A DNA stretch of 64,000 bases. It comes from Bacteroidales bacterium. GTDB lineage: Bacteria; Bacteroidota; Bacteroidia; Bacteroidales; P3. The stretch covers positions 90,593 to 154,592 of the forward strand of contig JAEEZY010000031.1 of NCBI GenBank assembly GCA_016292015.1, read 5' to 3'. This document shows, in pieces, positions 33,235 through 39,999 of this stretch. The notes under the pieces are model-generated. The model saw nothing but the letters and a program-made list of their open reading frames with translations. It had not been told where the DNA came from and ran no database searches. Numbering within the stretch: the stretch's first letter is position 1; each line of letters starts with the position of its first letter. The translations under genes were made by a program, and so were the position numbers.

Positions 33235-34698
33235 ATGTTACGTACAATCAGAATAATCTTTGCACTGTTGTTCTTTGTAGGGATAACACTGCTCTTTCTT
33301 GACTTCACCGGCGTGGTGAGCCTCTATCTCGGCTGGATGGCGAAGGTGCAGCTGCTGCCTGCGGTGATGGCTCTGAACGTGGGTGTGATAGTGGCGCTGG
33401 TGGTGCTCACTCTGCTTTTCGGCAGGTTCTACTGCTCGGTGATCTGTCCGCTGGGTGTAACCCAGGACTTCTTCGCCAGGATTGGTAGCCGAGTGAAGAA
33501 AAACCGCTACCGCTACCACAAGCCTCTCACCTGGCTGCGCTGGGTGGTGTTCGCCCTCTTCGTGGTGGCTATGGTGGTGGGACTTAACGCAGTGGCGGTG
33601 CTCATAGCGCCCTACAGCTCGTATGGCCGCATGGTGAGCTCGATAGGGCAGCCGGTTTACATCTGGCTGAACAACCTGCTGGCTGGCATCGCCGAACGGC
33701 ATGAGAGCTATGCTTTCTACAGCGTGGAGGTGAAGGCTGTGTCGGCGGTGACGCTGGTGACGGCCTCGGCGCTGCTGGTGATAGTGGCGGCCTTGTCGCT
33801 CTGGCGGGGGCGTCTCTGGTGCAACACCATCTGTCCGGTGGGCACGCTGCTGGGCTTCGTGTCGCGCTGGTCGCTGATGAAGCCGGTAATCGACCACAGC
33901 AAATGTGTGGAATGCGGCCTTTGCGGAAAGAACTGCAAGGCGGAGTGCATCGACACAGAGAACCGCAAGATTGACTATTCGCGCTGCGTGGGTTGCATGG
34001 ATTGCATCGGCAAATGCCACGCGGGGGCGATAGGGTATAAAGTTCAGGGTTTAAAGTTAAAAGATAATAGTGGCGAGGTGGATTCGTCGCGGCGGAAGTT
34101 CCTGGTGGCTACGGCTGCCGTGGGGACGGCGATGGCGCTGCAGGCGCAGGAGGAGAACATCGACGGCGGTCTGGCGGTGATCGAGGACAAGGTGATGCCG
34201 GAACGCAAGACGCCGCTGAAACCTGCCGGTGCGAGAGGTCTGCGCCGTTTCTCGAAACGCTGCACCTCCTGCCAGCTCTGTGTGACCGAATGTCCGAGCC
34301 ATCTGCTGCGTCCGTCGAAAGAGCTTTCTACGTTGATGCAGCCGGAGATGTCCTTCCACGACGGCTACTGCCGTCCGGGTTGTGTGAAATGCTCGCAGGT
34401 GTGTCCAGCCGGCGCGATTGAGAAAATATCTGCCGACGAGAAGAGTGCGATAAGCATAGGCCACGCTGTGGTAGTGACGCAGAACTGCCTCTCGGCACAA
34501 AGCGACAAATGCGGCCACTGTGCCGAGGTGTGCCCTGTGGGTGCGGTGACGATGGTGACCGACCCGGCTACGGGATTCGAGATACCCTCCGTCGATGAGA
34601 ACCGCTGCCTGGGTTGCGGAAAATGTGAATACCTATGCCCGTCGCGTCCGCTTTCGGCGATATTCGTGGAGGGAAGGGAGCAGCATGTTAATGTTTGA
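33235..34698 (+). CDS. NapH-like membrane Fe-S protein fused to a ferredoxin domain with internal twin-arginine motif
   Basis: 487 residues. The N-terminal about 215 residues are NapH-like: several membrane helices with FYCSVICPLG and LWCNTICPVG. Two [4Fe-4S] motifs follow (CVECGLCGKNCKAEC, CVGCMDCIGKCHAG, about 222-263). At 284-290 stands SSRRKFL, followed by a hydrophobic stretch VATAAVGTAMALQA: a full Tat signal inside the protein. The C-terminal part is NapG-like with four more cluster motifs (CTSCQLCVTEC, CRPGCVKCSQVC, CGHCAEVC, CLGCGKCEYLC). It probably carries electrons from quinol across the membrane to an exported partner, likely the reductase encoded next. The junction before the RR motif is AT-rich and resembles the intergenic words. 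Confidence 0.88.
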   Translation: MLRTIRIIFALLFFVGITLLFLDFTGVVSLYLGWMAKVQLLPAVMALNVGVIVALVVLTLLFGRFYCSVICPLGVTQDFFARIGSRVKKNRYRYHKPLTWLRWVVFALFVVAMVVGLNAVAVLIAPYSSYGRMVSSIGQPVYIWLNNLLAGIAERHESYAFYSVEVKAVSAVTLVTASALLVIVAALSLWRGRLWCNTICPVGTLLGFVSRWSLMKPVIDHSKCVECGLCGKNCKAECIDTENRKIDYSRCVGCMDCIGKCHAGAIGYKVQGLKLKDNSGEVDSSRRKFLVATAAVGTAMALQAQEENIDGGLAVIEDKVMPERKTPLKPAGARGLRRFSKRCTSCQLCVTECPSHLLRPSKELSTLMQPEMSFHDGYCRPGCVKCSQVCPAGAIEKISADEKSAISIGHAVVVTQNCLSAQSDKCGHCAEVCPVGAVTMVTDPATGFEIPSVDENRCLGCGKCEYLCPSRPLSAIFVEGREQHVNV

Positions 34699-34750
34699 TT
34701 GCTTGATTGCGTGATTGCTTGAATGAGTGATTGCTTGAGTGCGTGAATGA
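34695..34750. repeat. 8-bp tandem array, TTGATTGC/GTGATTGC x 7
   Basis: Seven 8-bp units (TTGATTGC, TTGATTGC, GTGATTGC, TTGAATGA, GTGATTGC, TTGAGTGC, GTGAATGA). The array begins within the stop codon of the Fe-S protein gene and fills the spacer. Confidence 0.92.
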
Positions 34751-34782
34751 TTTCAATTTTCAATTCTCAATTATAAATTCCT

Positions 34783-36192
34783 GTGGATAGAAGAGACTTT
34801 TTAAAGGTGATGGGTGGCGGTGCTGTGGCTACCGCTGCTGTCATGACGGGCTGCAAGCCTGCTCCCGAGACTTCGGCCGAGGGCTTCGCCCAGGGCGAGG
34901 TGCCTACCGACAAGATGACCTACCGTACCGGACGGCACGGCGAGAAAGTGTCGCTGCTGGGTTACGGCTGCATGCGCCTTCCGACTGTGGGCAACGTGAG
35001 CGGCCGCGAGGATGGGGCTGAGCTCGATCAAGATCAGATAAACCGTCTCACCGACTACGCCATTGAGCATGGGGTGACCCTCTTCGACACGGCTCCGCCT
35101 TACTGCAAGGGCCGTTCGGAACACGCCATGGGCATCGCCCTGAGCCGTCATCCGAGAGACAAATACTACGTGAGCAGCAAGATGTCGAACTTCCCTGCCA
35201 GCACCTGGAGTCGCGACGCGTCGATAAAGATTTACCAGAACACGCTGAAAGAGCTGAAGCTCGACTATATAGACTTTATGATGCTCCACGCCATAGGTGG
35301 CACCAGCAAGGACCTGAACGGCAACGAGCTCAACCCGATGGAGGTGTTCGAGGCGCGTTTCATAAACAACGGCATCCTCGACTTCCTTATGGAGGAGCGT
35401 GAGAAGGGGCGCATACGCAACCTCGGCTTCTCTTATCACGGCGACGTGAGGGTGTTTGACCGTGCGCTGTCGATGAACGACACCGTGCATTGGGACCATG
35501 TGCTGATTCAGCATAACTATGTCGACTGGCACCATGAGGCTGTGGAGCAGGGGGGCGACGCCGACTCGGAATACATGTACAACCGCTTGGCCGAACTCGA
35601 CATTCCGATATTCGTGATGGAGCCGCTGCTGGGTGGCTCGCTGGCGACTCTCTACGACGCGGCGGTGAAAGAGCTGAAAGAGAAAGACCCTCAGGCCTCG
35701 ATAGCTTCGTGGGCTTTCAGGTTTGCAGGCTCCCAACCTCGCATACTCACGGTGTTGAGCGGTATGACATATATGGAGCACCTGCAGGACAACATCCGCA
35801 CCTACTCGCCGCTGAAACCACTCAGCGATGACGAATACGCCATGCTCGAGCGCATTGCTCACCAGTATTCCAACTTCCCGACGGTGCCTTGCACGGGTTG
35901 CCAATACTGCATGCCCTGCAAATACGGAATAGACATTCCAGGCATCTTCTCGCATTACAACAAATGTGTGAACGAGAGCAATGTGGCGCTGGCCGACGAC
36001 GCCGATGCCGACAAGAAGGCTTACCGTCATGCAAGACGTGCATTCCTGGTGGGATATGACCGGAAGGTGCCGCGCCTGCGTCAGGCCGACCACTGCATCG
36101 GATGCGGCGAATGTGTGCACAAATGTCCGCAGAAAATTGACATCCCGGCACAGATGAAACGTATCGACGGATATGTCGAGAAGCTGAAGTGA
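34783..36192 (+). CDS. Tat-exported aldo/keto reductase with C-terminal 4Fe-4S domain
   Basis: 469 residues, starting with GTG at 34783; no ATG fits and the N-terminus MDRRDFLKVMGGG is a perfect Tat signal (RRDFLK), ending MTGC, a possible lipobox. The aldo/keto reductase barrel follows (LGYGCMRLP, GVTLFDTAPPYCKGRSE, YVSSKMSN, DYIDFMMLHAI, LGFSYHG). The C-terminus carries CTGCQYCMPC and CIGCGECVHKCP, cluster-binding motifs. As an exported redox enzyme it would receive electrons from the Fe-S membrane protein encoded just upstream (inference from context). The substrate is unknown. tatA and tatC follow on the same strand. Confidence 0.9.
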   Translation: MDRRDFLKVMGGGAVATAAVMTGCKPAPETSAEGFAQGEVPTDKMTYRTGRHGEKVSLLGYGCMRLPTVGNVSGREDGAELDQDQINRLTDYAIEHGVTLFDTAPPYCKGRSEHAMGIALSRHPRDKYYVSSKMSNFPASTWSRDASIKIYQNTLKELKLDYIDFMMLHAIGGTSKDLNGNELNPMEVFEARFINNGILDFLMEEREKGRIRNLGFSYHGDVRVFDRALSMNDTVHWDHVLIQHNYVDWHHEAVEQGGDADSEYMYNRLAELDIPIFVMEPLLGGSLATLYDAAVKELKEKDPQASIASWAFRFAGSQPRILTVLSGMTYMEHLQDNIRTYSPLKPLSDDEYAMLERIAHQYSNFPTVPCTGCQYCMPCKYGIDIPGIFSHYNKCVNESNVALADDADADKKAYRHARRAFLVGYDRKVPRLRQADHCIGCGECVHKCPQKIDIPAQMKRIDGYVEKLK

Positions 36193-36264
36193 CTGTAGGT
36201 GTGAAATGACGCCAAAAGGGGTCGTTTGTCAAATGTAATTTGAATTTTAAACTTTAATAGATTT

Positions 36265-36456
36265 ATGAAATTATTGTTTTTGGGAACCTGGGAGATAATT
36301 GTCATCGTGCTTGTTGTGCTGTTGCTTTTCGGTGCCAAGCGCATACCCGAGCTGATGCGAGGCATGGGCAAGGGAGTGAAGAGCTTCAAGGACGGCATGA
36401 ACGGCAAGGACGAGGAGGCATCAGACAAACCCTCCGACACCGAGAAGAAAGACTGA
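36265..36456 (+). CDS. tatA: Sec-independent translocase subunit TatA/E
   Basis: 63 residues: an N-terminal membrane helix (LGTWEIIVIVLVVLLLFGAKRIPEL), the FGxxRIPEL hinge, an amphipathic helix (MRGMGKGVKSFKDGMNG) and a charged tail. It forms the pore-like component of the twin-arginine translocase. It is encoded between a Tat substrate and tatC, 29 bp before the latter. Confidence 0.95.
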   Translation: MKLLFLGTWEIIVIVLVVLLLFGAKRIPELMRGMGKGVKSFKDGMNGKDEEASDKPSDTEKKD

Positions 36457-36485
36457 CAAGTCATTCTGTCATTCAAGCGATTCCT

Positions 36486-37241
36486 TTGACCTTCTGGGAA
36501 CATCTCGACGAGCTGCGTGGCTGTCTTGTGCGCATTGTCATCGCTACCCTTGTGGCGGCGGTGGCGGCGTTCTTTTTCAAGGACCTTCTCTTTTCGGTGG
36601 TGCTGGCGCCCAAGGAGTGCGACTTCATCACCTACCGTCTCTTTGAGCGCCTTTCGGGCCATTCGGCGGACTTCTCGGTGGACCTCATCAACGTGGACAT
36701 AGCGCAGCAGTTCATCACCCACATGAAGGTGGCGCTCTGGATAGGCTTGCTTGCGGTGTCGCCATACGTGCTTTATGTGCTCTTCGGCTTTGTGTCGCCG
36801 GCGTTGTACAAGAACGAGCGTCGATATGCGGTGAGGGCTGTCGGCGGTGGATATGTGATGTTCATGATAGGGGTGGCGCTCAACTATTTCGTCATCTTCC
36901 CGCTCACCTTCCGCTTTCTCGGCACCTACCAGGTGAGCAGCGAGGTGACCAACATGATATCTCTGACATCGTATATCTCGATGCTGCTGACCATGAGCCT
37001 CATCATGGGAGTGGTGTTCGAGCTGCCTGTGGTGAGCTGGCTGCTGGCGAAGATGGGGGTTCTCAAGGCGGCGCCGATGAAGAAATACCGCCGCCACGCG
37101 GTGGTGACGATACTCATCATCGCAGCAATCATAACACCCACAGGCGACATCTTCACCCTAAGCATCGTCGCCCTGCCGATATACCTGCTGTATGAAACCA
37201 GCATCATAATAGTGAACCACTCAAACCCCAACACACCTTAA
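36486..37241 (+). CDS. tatC: Sec-independent translocase subunit TatC
   Basis: Signal-recognising subunit of the Tat translocase, 251 residues with six predicted membrane helices. The opening TFWEHLDELRGCLVR is the family N-terminus, so the start must be the TTG at 36486; no ATG or GTG is available upstream in frame. Further features are the F-x-SPALYKNERRY block and the C-terminal IITPTGDIFTLSIVALPIYLLYE. No TatB gene is present, as is usual in Bacteroidetes. Confidence 0.94.
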   Translation: MTFWEHLDELRGCLVRIVIATLVAAVAAFFFKDLLFSVVLAPKECDFITYRLFERLSGHSADFSVDLINVDIAQQFITHMKVALWIGLLAVSPYVLYVLFGFVSPALYKNERRYAVRAVGGGYVMFMIGVALNYFVIFPLTFRFLGTYQVSSEVTNMISLTSYISMLLTMSLIMGVVFELPVVSWLLAKMGVLKAAPMKKYRRHAVVTILIIAAIITPTGDIFTLSIVALPIYLLYETSIIIVNHSNPNTP

Positions 37242-37255
37242 CAGCCAAATACACC

Positions 37256-37822
37256 GTGAGCATCATTGAGTCAATCCTACTCGCACTGGCACTATGTGTT
37301 GATACACTGGCGGTATCGACAGCATGCGGGCTCAAATATCGGATGAGCGTGGGACGCTGGGGGCTCCTGACGCTGATTCTCGGCCTTTCGCAAGGGCTGT
37401 TCCCCCTGGCGGGCGCCATACTCGGCACAACCTGCGGACACTTTATCGAAGCAATAGATCATTGGATTGCATTCATCCTGCTGCTCGCCATAGGCATCAA
37501 GATGATTATCGATGCAACCAGAAAGGAAGGCGAATCCCTGACAGGTGGCAACGCTTTGAACGTCCGGACGATGTGCATGCTCGGTGTTGCCACCAGCATT
37601 GACGCATTTGCCGTAGGGATTGGATTCGGGCTTGACAGCACCATGACACAGAACGTTGTCACCTGCACCATAATCGCCACAGTCACCTTTGCTGTCTCAT
37701 GCTTGGGGGTGTTGCTTGGGCAAAGTGGACGAAGGATACCGACGCTGTGGTCGGGCATCGTCGCCGGTGCGGTGCTTATAGGTATCGGTGTAAAGATACT
37801 GGCAGAGCACCTTGCCTCTTAA
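37256..37822 (+). CDS. mntP: Manganese efflux pump MntP-like
   Basis: Inner membrane protein of 188 residues with six helices built as two repeats, each with an Asp in a conserved helix: LCVDTLAVSTACG near 16-28 and TSIDAFAVGIGFG near 116-128. It exports Mn(II) (family knowledge). The start is GTG at 37256, 14 bp after tatC; no ATG precedes the conserved first helix. It probably ends the Tat-region transcript. No yybP-type riboswitch is visible before it. Confidence 0.88.
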   Translation: MSIIESILLALALCVDTLAVSTACGLKYRMSVGRWGLLTLILGLSQGLFPLAGAILGTTCGHFIEAIDHWIAFILLLAIGIKMIIDATRKEGESLTGGNALNVRTMCMLGVATSIDAFAVGIGFGLDSTMTQNVVTCTIIATVTFAVSCLGVLLGQSGRRIPTLWSGIVAGAVLIGIGVKILAEHLAS

Positions 37823-37856
37823 AAAAGGGGTGCCCGGCACAAAGCGCCAGGCACCC
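37821..37856 (-). terminator. Terminator of the rpsF-rpsR-rplI operon
   Basis: Stem GGGTGCC/GGCACCC with inner pairing; on minus it is followed by CCTTTTTT. It lies 23 bp after the rplI stop and directly after the convergent mntP stop. Confidence 0.85.
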
Positions 37857-37879
37857 AACTGTTTCTCAATAGTTTGAGC

Positions 37880-38329
37880 TTATTCAGCCACAACTTCGAG
37901 TTTCAGCTCGGCCTTGATGTCGCGGTGGATGTTCACCATAGCGGAATATTCGCCCACAGCCTTGATCTTGTCGCCGTCAACAACGATGCTCTTGCGATCC
38001 ACATCGTAGTTGTGCTGTTCTTTCAGAGCCTCAGCGACCTGCTGGTTGGTGATGGAGCCGAAGAGCTGTCCATTCTCACCGACTTTGGCGATGAGTTTCA
38101 CACTCTTGCCATTGAGGGCCGACTGGAGAGCCTCAGCGTCCTTGCGGATTTTTTCTTCCTTGTGAGCACGCTGTTTCAAGGTCTCGGCATGCATTTTCTT
38201 GTTCGACGGAGTGGCGATGATAGCCATACCCTGCGGAAGAAGGTAGTTGTTGGCGTATCCGTTCTTCACATTGACGATATCGTCCTTGTAGCCCAAGTTG
38301 GCAACATCTTGTTTCAGTATGATTTCCAT
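37880..38329 (-). CDS. rplI: 50S ribosomal protein L9
   Basis: Large-subunit protein of 149 residues. N-terminal rRNA-binding part MEIILKQDVANLGYKDDIVNVKNGYANNYLLPQG (in two conserved pieces, LGYKDDIV and GYANNYLLPQG), a long connecting helix, and a C-terminal domain. It is the last gene of the rpsF-rpsR-rplI operon, the classical order. Confidence 0.98.
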   Translation of the reverse strand: MEIILKQDVANLGYKDDIVNVKNGYANNYLLPQGMAIIATPSNKKMHAETLKQRAHKEEKIRKDAEALQSALNGKSVKLIAKVGENGQLFGSITNQQVAEALKEQHNYDVDRKSIVVDGDKIKAVGEYSAMVNIHRDIKAELKLEVVAE

Positions 38330-38347
38330 TCTTGCTTCCTCCTATTT

Positions 38348-38614
38348 TTATTTAAGACAATCTGCCACATAAGGCATAAGGGCGATATGACGGGCGCGCT
38401 TCACAGCCTGTGACACTTTTTTCTGATACTTGTTCGACGTACCGGTGATACGGCGGGGGAGAATCTTACCCTGCTCGTTGACGAACTTCAGAAGGAAATC
38501 CGCATCCTTGTAGTCGATATACTTGATGCCGAGTTTTTTGAAACGGCAGTATTTTTTACGCTGCGTCTCGACGGCTATCGGGGTCAGATATTTTATTTCG
38601 GTTTCGTTTGCCAT
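38348..38614 (-). CDS. rpsR: 30S ribosomal protein S18
   Basis: Small-subunit protein of 88 residues with [24 protein letters not shown] (core pieces DADFLLKF and ILPRRITG) and [13 protein letters not shown]. 18 bp before rplI and 47 bp after rpsF. Confidence 0.98.
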   Translation of the reverse strand: MANETEIKYLTPIAVETQRKKYCRFKKLGIKYIDYKDADFLLKFVNEQGKILPRRITGTSNKYQKKVSQAVKRARHIALMPYVADCLK

Positions 38615-38661
38615 TGTTCTTTGTTGTTATCAGTTTAACGAATAAATGGTTTGTGATTTGT

Positions 38662-39033
38662 TTATGCCTCTGCAACCTCGGCGGCGGGAGCCTCGGCGGC
38701 GGCTTTCTTGGCGTTGCGTTTTTTCTCGTTGTAAGCCACAGCGTGCTTGTCGAGAGCCACGGTGAGGAAACGAAGCAGACGCTCGTCACGCTTGTAGGCG
38801 ACCTCGAGTTCGGCAATCAAGCTACCCTCGGCTTTGAACTCGATGAGGTAGTAGTAGCCTGTGGTTTTCTTTTTGATTGGATAGGCGAGCTTGCGCATGC
38901 CCCAGTTGTTGGTGTAGATAATCTCTGCACCGCGCTCTTTCAAGAAGTTGGTGTACTTCTCGACCGTTTCCTTCATCTGATCGTCAGACAAAACGGGAGT
39001 TACAATGAAAACGGTTTCGTACTGTTTTACCAT
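38662..39033 (-). CDS. rpsF: 30S ribosomal protein S6
   Basis: Small-subunit protein of 123 residues: YETVFIVTPVLSDDQ at the start, WGMRKLAYPIKKKTTGYYYL in the middle and an Ala/Glu-rich C-terminal tail (AAAEAPAAEVAEA). It is the first gene of its operon; no clean TAnnTTTG box is seen in the short AT-rich leader. Confidence 0.98.
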   Translation of the reverse strand: MVKQYETVFIVTPVLSDDQMKETVEKYTNFLKERGAEIIYTNNWGMRKLAYPIKKKTTGYYYLIEFKAEGSLIAELEVAYKRDERLLRFLTVALDKHAVAYNEKKRNAKKAAAEAPAAEVAEA

Positions 39034-39080
39034 GTTTTGAATTGATTAAGTGTTATTGTTTTGTTTTACAATTATGTCAT

Positions 39081-39111
39081 AAAAAAAAGACAGGACCCAC
39101 GTCCTGTCTTT
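39081..39111 (-). terminator. Terminator at the end of the tRNA cluster
   Basis: 11-bp perfect stem (AAAGACAGGAC/GTCCTGTCTTT), 4-nt loop, followed on minus by T8. It separates the tRNA transcript from rpsF. Confidence 0.88.
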
Positions 39112-39119
39112 CTTGATTT

Positions 39120-39195
<76 letters not shown>

Positions 39196-39240
39196 AAGAC
39201 CGATGTCTGCGGACGACGCTTCGGTGCATCCTTGCGGATG

Positions 39241-39314
39241 TCGGGGTGAGAAGACTCGAACTTCCGGCCTCCACGTCCCGAACGTGGCGCGCTAGCCAAC
39301 TGCGCTACACCCCG
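39241..39314 (-). tRNA. tRNA-Pro (anticodon CGG)
   Basis: Acceptor CGGGGTG/CACCCCG, anticodon stem-loop CCACG-TTCGGGA-CGTGG, T loop TTCGAGT. CCA is not encoded. Confidence 0.95.
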
Positions 39315-39322
39315 CTGAAAAG

Positions 39323-39395
39323 TGTCCTGGCAGGGACTCGAACCCTGGACCCATTGATTAAGAGTCAATTGCTCTACCAACTGAGCTACCAAGAC
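39323..39395 (-). tRNA. tRNA-Lys (anticodon CTT)
   Basis: Acceptor GTCTTGG/CCAGGAC, anticodon stem-loop ATTGA-CTCTTAA-TCAAT, T arm CAGGG-TTCGAGT-CCCTG. CCA is not encoded. Confidence 0.94.
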
Positions 39396-39542
39396 ATCTA
39401 ATTCATCATCTTTATTGTTACGACCGGGCCTCTGTACATCACTTGTTCAACATTGTACGTCGGCGTCTTTGTAGGACGTGGACAGGTCATAACCTATTAT
39501 CTCAAAGAACTCTTTTTTTGCAGGGTTTTCCCCTACTTTCTG

Positions 39543-39625
39543 TACTCCGGGTGGGACTTGAACCCACACGACCTTGCGGTCAAGGGATTTTAAGTCCCTC
39601 GTGTCTACCATTCCACCACCAGAGC
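39543..39625 (-). tRNA. tRNA-Leu (anticodon TAA)
   Basis: Class II tRNA with a long variable arm (TGACCGCAAGGTCG region), anticodon stem-loop AGGGA-CTTAAAA-TCCCT, acceptor GCTCTGG/CCGGAGT. CCA is not encoded. Confidence 0.95.
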
Positions 39626-39633
39626 TTTCCAAA

Positions 39634-39660
39634 TTGAAAATTGAAAATTGAAAATTGAAA
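39634..39660. repeat. Heptamer array TTGAAAA x 4 between tRNA genes
   Basis: Three perfect 7-bp units and a partial fourth, between tRNA-Leu and tRNA-Gly. Probably transcribed within the tRNA precursor. Confidence 0.9.
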
Positions 39661-39702
39661 CCACTTCGCCTTTCGTTTTCTATTTCCCTGGTCGGAGACT
39701 TG

Positions 39703-39775
<73 letters not shown>

Positions 39776-39865
39776 AGGTTTTCCAGAATTTGCCGCAAAT
39801 AACCCAAACAAATATCAATCATGAAAAATGACGCGGCAAAATCGGAAAAGTTTTCAAAGAACTGG

Positions 39866-39938
<73 letters not shown>

Positions 39939-39962
39939 GGCTTTTTTTTCGAAAAGCGACTG

Positions 39963-39970
39963 CAAAAGTA
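39963..39970 (-). promoter_or_regulatory. Promoter -7 element for the tRNA cluster
   Basis: TACTTTTG on minus (TAnnTTTG), 25 bp before tRNA-Gly copy 2 and 30 bp after the mutS stop. Confidence 0.6.
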
Positions 39971-39999
39971 CAAACTTTTTCTGAAACTGAAAGTTTTTT

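Noticed and set aside
34801..36120. 439-codon open frame antisense to the aldo/keto reductase
   Set aside because: Shadow of a gene with clear motifs; His/Arg/Val-rich translation without domain.
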